This document shows positions 6,201 to 7,858 of a stretch of 7,858 bases of DNA, piece by piece. How positions within the stretch are numbered: the stretch's first letter is position 1; each line of letters opens with the position of its first letter. The notes beneath the pieces are model-generated. The model did no database searches. It was given only the letters and a program-made list of their open reading frames with translations, and had not been told where the DNA came from. The stretch comes from an uncultured Muribaculaceae bacterium. GTDB lineage: Bacteria > Bacteroidota > Bacteroidia > Bacteroidales > Muribaculaceae. Position numbers and translations under genes: made by a program. Where the stretch lies: positions 1 through 7,858 of the forward strand of contig CAUBWJ010000064.1 in the NCBI GenBank assembly GCA_958439725.1, read 5' to 3'.

Positions 6201-7586
6201 ATGGGAAAAAACTCCAATCAGATAGACATGCTCCACGGGCCGTTGTGGGGCAAGATTTTTGTGTTCTCGCTGCCGCTGATAGCGAGCGGCATACTGCAGC
6301 AGTCGTTCAACGCTGTGGATGTGGCGGTGATAGGCAGTTATGACACTTCGCGGGCCATGGCGGCCGTGGGCAGCAACGGGCCGATAATCAGCATAATGGT
6401 GAATCTGTTTCTGGGTATCGCCGTGGGTGCGAACGTGGTCATAGCCAATTATATAGGCCAGCGCCACGATAGTGCCGTGAGGCGCTCGGTGGGCACGGTG
6501 GCCGTGGTGTCGGTGGCGAGCGGTCTGATACTGCTGGTTGCCGGCACTACTCTGGCGCGGCCCATACTGGAGCTGATGAGCGCTCCCCCCGACGTGATAG
6601 ACCTCGCCACGACCTATCTCCGCATATATTTCTGCGGCATGCCGTTCATGATGGCATATAATTTCGGCTCGGCGATAATGAGGAGCATGGGCGACACGCG
6701 GCGACCGTTCTACGCGCTGATGGCCGCCACGGTGGTCAACACGGTGCTCGACTGGGTGCTGGTGGCGTGTTTCGGTATGGGTGTGGCGGGCGTGGCCATA
6801 GGTACCGTGGTGGCCAATGCCGTCAATGCCGGAATAATAGTGTGGCTGCTCACCCGCGAGCCGGAACCCTTCCGGCTCGACCTGCGGAAGATAGCGATGA
6901 GCGGGGCCGACCTTAAGAAGATGCTTCAGATCGGTGTGCCGGCGGGTCTGCAGGGAATGGTGTTCTCTATTTCCAATATCTTCATACAGTCGTCCATCAA
7001 CAAATTCGGTGCGGACGCCGTGGCGGGTTCGGCAGCGGCCCTCACTTATGAGGCATACTGCTATTATATAATAAATTCCTTCGGGGCGGCCACGATAGCG
7101 TTTGTGAGTCAGAACTACGGCGCGGGTCTTTACAGCCGCTGCCGCAAGGCTGTGAGGATATGCATGACGTATGCCGCGAGCCTTTCGCTGCTGGCCAATG
7201 TGGGGATAGTGTGGGGCCAGAGCGCTTTCCTGTCGGTGTTCACGGCGGATCCGGAGGTTATCCGCTATGCTTCCATACGCCTGCATACGGCGCTGATGTT
7301 CCAGTGGCTGGCCAGCAGCTACGAGATTTCGGGCGCATATATGCGCGGTCTGGGGTATTCGGTGCTGCCGATGGTGCTTACGATATTCGGCACGTGTGTG
7401 CTCAGGCTTGTGTGGGTCTATATAGTGCATCCGGTGTATAATGATTTCCATGTGCTGATGCTTGTGTATCCCGTGTCGTGGGTCATCACCGGCACAGCGG
7501 TGGTATCGGCGGCGCTTGTGTTGCAGCACCGGCTGTTCGGAGGGCGCCCGGACCGGCCGCAGCCTCCGCTGGCTCCGGCAGCCTGA
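6201..7586 (+). CDS. MATE-family efflux transporter (DinF-like)
   Basis: This 461-residue inner-membrane antiporter would expel cationic drugs or metabolites in exchange for Na+ or H+. It shows the MATE architecture of two six-helix repeats, roughly 15-220 and 240-445, joined by a charged cytoplasmic loop (218-240). Twelve hydrophobic segments can be traced, about 16-36, 58-82, 96-117, 140-157, 170-190, 195-217, 242-262, 276-300, 319-340, 358-379, 388-409 and 419-441. Visible signatures are FNAVDVAVIG (N37, D40 in helix 1), IMRSMGDTRRPF (159-170), NTVLDWVLV (N180, D184) and the repeat-2 counterpart QIGVPAGLQGMVFSISN. The helix-1 Asp and the NxxLD motif match the acidic cation-coupling site of the DinF branch. 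The tail after 445 is Pro/Arg-rich and probably disordered. ATG 6201 is preferred over ATG 6228 because the segment QIDMLHGPLW around the second Met is a conserved family N-terminus. The substrate is unknown. Confidence 0.95.
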   Translation: MGKNSNQIDMLHGPLWGKIFVFSLPLIASGILQQSFNAVDVAVIGSYDTSRAMAAVGSNGPIISIMVNLFLGIAVGANVVIANYIGQRHDSAVRRSVGTVAVVSVASGLILLVAGTTLARPILELMSAPPDVIDLATTYLRIYFCGMPFMMAYNFGSAIMRSMGDTRRPFYALMAATVVNTVLDWVLVACFGMGVAGVAIGTVVANAVNAGIIVWLLTREPEPFRLDLRKIAMSGADLKKMLQIGVPAGLQGMVFSISNIFIQSSINKFGADAVAGSAAALTYEAYCYYIINSFGAATIAFVSQNYGAGLYSRCRKAVRICMTYAASLSLLANVGIVWGQSAFLSVFTADPEVIRYASIRLHTALMFQWLASSYEISGAYMRGLGYSVLPMVLTIFGTCVLRLVWVYIVHPVYNDFHVLMLVYPVSWVITGTAVVSAALVLQHRLFGGRPDRPQPPLAPAA

Positions 7587-7612
7587 TGATTCCGCCAAAA
7601 AAAATATAGAAA

Positions 7613-7624
7613 TCTGCCGGCAGA
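7613..7624. repeat. 12-bp perfect palindrome after the MATE gene
   Basis: TCTGCCGGCAGA is a perfect loop-less palindrome 27 bp after the MATE stop. It has no following T-run, and as RNA it could form only a 4-bp stem, so it is a poor terminator. It might be a protein-binding site or chance. No convincing terminator for the MATE gene is seen in 7587-7718; this stretch is otherwise A-rich, with no ORF worth calling. Confidence 0.35.
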
Positions 7625-7718
7625 ACTGAAAACGGTGTGAATCAAGTGCGTATTTGTGTGAAAAGAGCTGAAATCCTCAAAAAAATCGGGGACTGTAACA
7701 AAAAAAATGTCGCAAATG

Positions 7719-7749
7719 TTTGCAGATATGGAAAAAGTGCGTAACTTTG
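7719..7749 (+). promoter_or_regulatory. Canonical Bacteroidetes promoter of the tRNA-Thr transcription unit
   Basis: TTTG (7719-7722) is followed by a 19-bp spacer and TAACTTTG (7742-7749), matching -33 TTTG / -7 TAnnTTTG exactly. Transcription should start near 7756, about 50 nt before the tRNA. The -33 box sits in the right arm of a GCAAA-TG-TTTGC inverted repeat (7712-7723). A-runs at 7700-7707 (A8) and 7679-7685 (A7) lie about two helical turns apart upstream, at the position of an UP element. A 5-bp GC stem, GCCGC-AAC-GCGGC (7764-7776), lies in the precursor leader. This is the only promoter in the window with both boxes, as expected for a stable-RNA gene. Confidence 0.8.
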
Positions 7750-7807
7750 CAATCGCTTTTAGGGCCGCAACGCGGCGAAAGGCTAAGGCAAAACAAAAGT
7801 AAGACCC

Positions 7808-7858
7808 GCCTCTTTAGCTCAGTTGGCCAGAGCACGTGATTTGTAATCTCGGGGTCGT
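7808..7858 (+). tRNA. tRNA-Thr (anticodon UGU), 3' end cut by the window
   Basis: The acceptor 5' strand GCCTCTT (7808-7814) is followed by TA, the D arm GCTC-AGTTGGCCA-GAGC (7817-7833), A26 and the anticodon arm CGTGA-TTTGTAA-TCTCG (7835-7851). The anticodon TGT at 7842-7844 decodes ACA, giving Thr. The variable region GGGTC (7852-7856) and the first two bases of the T stem complete what is visible; the T arm and the acceptor 3' strand lie outside. The anticodon stem has one U-U opposition (7837/7849). More tRNAs may follow in the same transcript, but this cannot be seen. Confidence 0.93.

Noticed and set aside
6192..7598. 468-codon open frame on the - strand opposite the MATE gene
   Set aside because: The translation is extremely His/Arg/Tyr-rich without hydrophobic cores or motifs, while the + strand encodes a complete MATE transporter. 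It is a codon-bias shadow.
1..7858. CRISPR array, insertion sequence or attachment site
   Set aside because: No regularly spaced long repeats, transposase genes or terminal inverted repeats with target duplications were seen. The tRNA at the right edge is a common integration target, but its 3' end is not in the window.

Overview
The window looks like chromosomal DNA of a member of the Bacteroidales, possibly a Muribaculaceae- or Bacteroides-like gut species. The evidence is a SusC/SusD outer-membrane pair, start codons without Shine-Dalgarno sequences, and -7 elements of the Bacteroidetes form TAnnTTTG before every transcription unit. The tRNA-Thr with an intact TTTG-N19-TAnnTTTG promoter agrees with this. 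The family-level placement is inference; the phylum is well supported.

Layout: (1) Positions 1-126 are a leader and promoter region with a small perfect hairpin. (2) 127-4771 hold a two-gene operon on the + strand: a SusC-type TonB-dependent transporter, then 43 bp later a SusD-like lipoprotein of the SusD/RagB 'SusD-like_2' type. It ends at a very strong rho-independent terminator (4829-4872). (3) 4931-6046 on the - strand encode a single-barrel protein of the cobalamin-independent methionine synthase (MetE C-terminal, YxjG-like) family, convergent with the susCD operon. (4) 6047-6200 is a divergent intergenic region with -7 boxes on both strands and a cluster of CCG/CGG dyads. (5) 6201-7586 encode a MATE-family multidrug/cation antiporter on the + strand. 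(6) 7587-7807 are non-coding and carry A-tracts and a textbook Bacteroidetes promoter. (7) A tRNA-Thr(UGU) gene begins at 7808 and is cut by the window end.

SusC and SusD should work together: SusC is the energised barrel and SusD the surface lid that captures an oligomeric nutrient. No glycoside hydrolase, peptidase, sensor or anti-sigma gene is present here, so the substrate cannot be named. The other genes appear to be independent units and not parts of one pathway.

The most unusual item is the MetE-like protein. It keeps the fold signatures and the presumed substrate-contact motifs of the YxjG group (VGSF, SGE, LQLDDT, TEEDQW). By motif alignment, all four zinc ligands that activate homocysteine in MetE are replaced (His to Phe243, Cys to Ser245, Glu to Pro279, Cys to Ser340), and the whole protein has only one cysteine. 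It is therefore probably not a conventional methionine synthase and may represent an undescribed zinc-less branch of the family.
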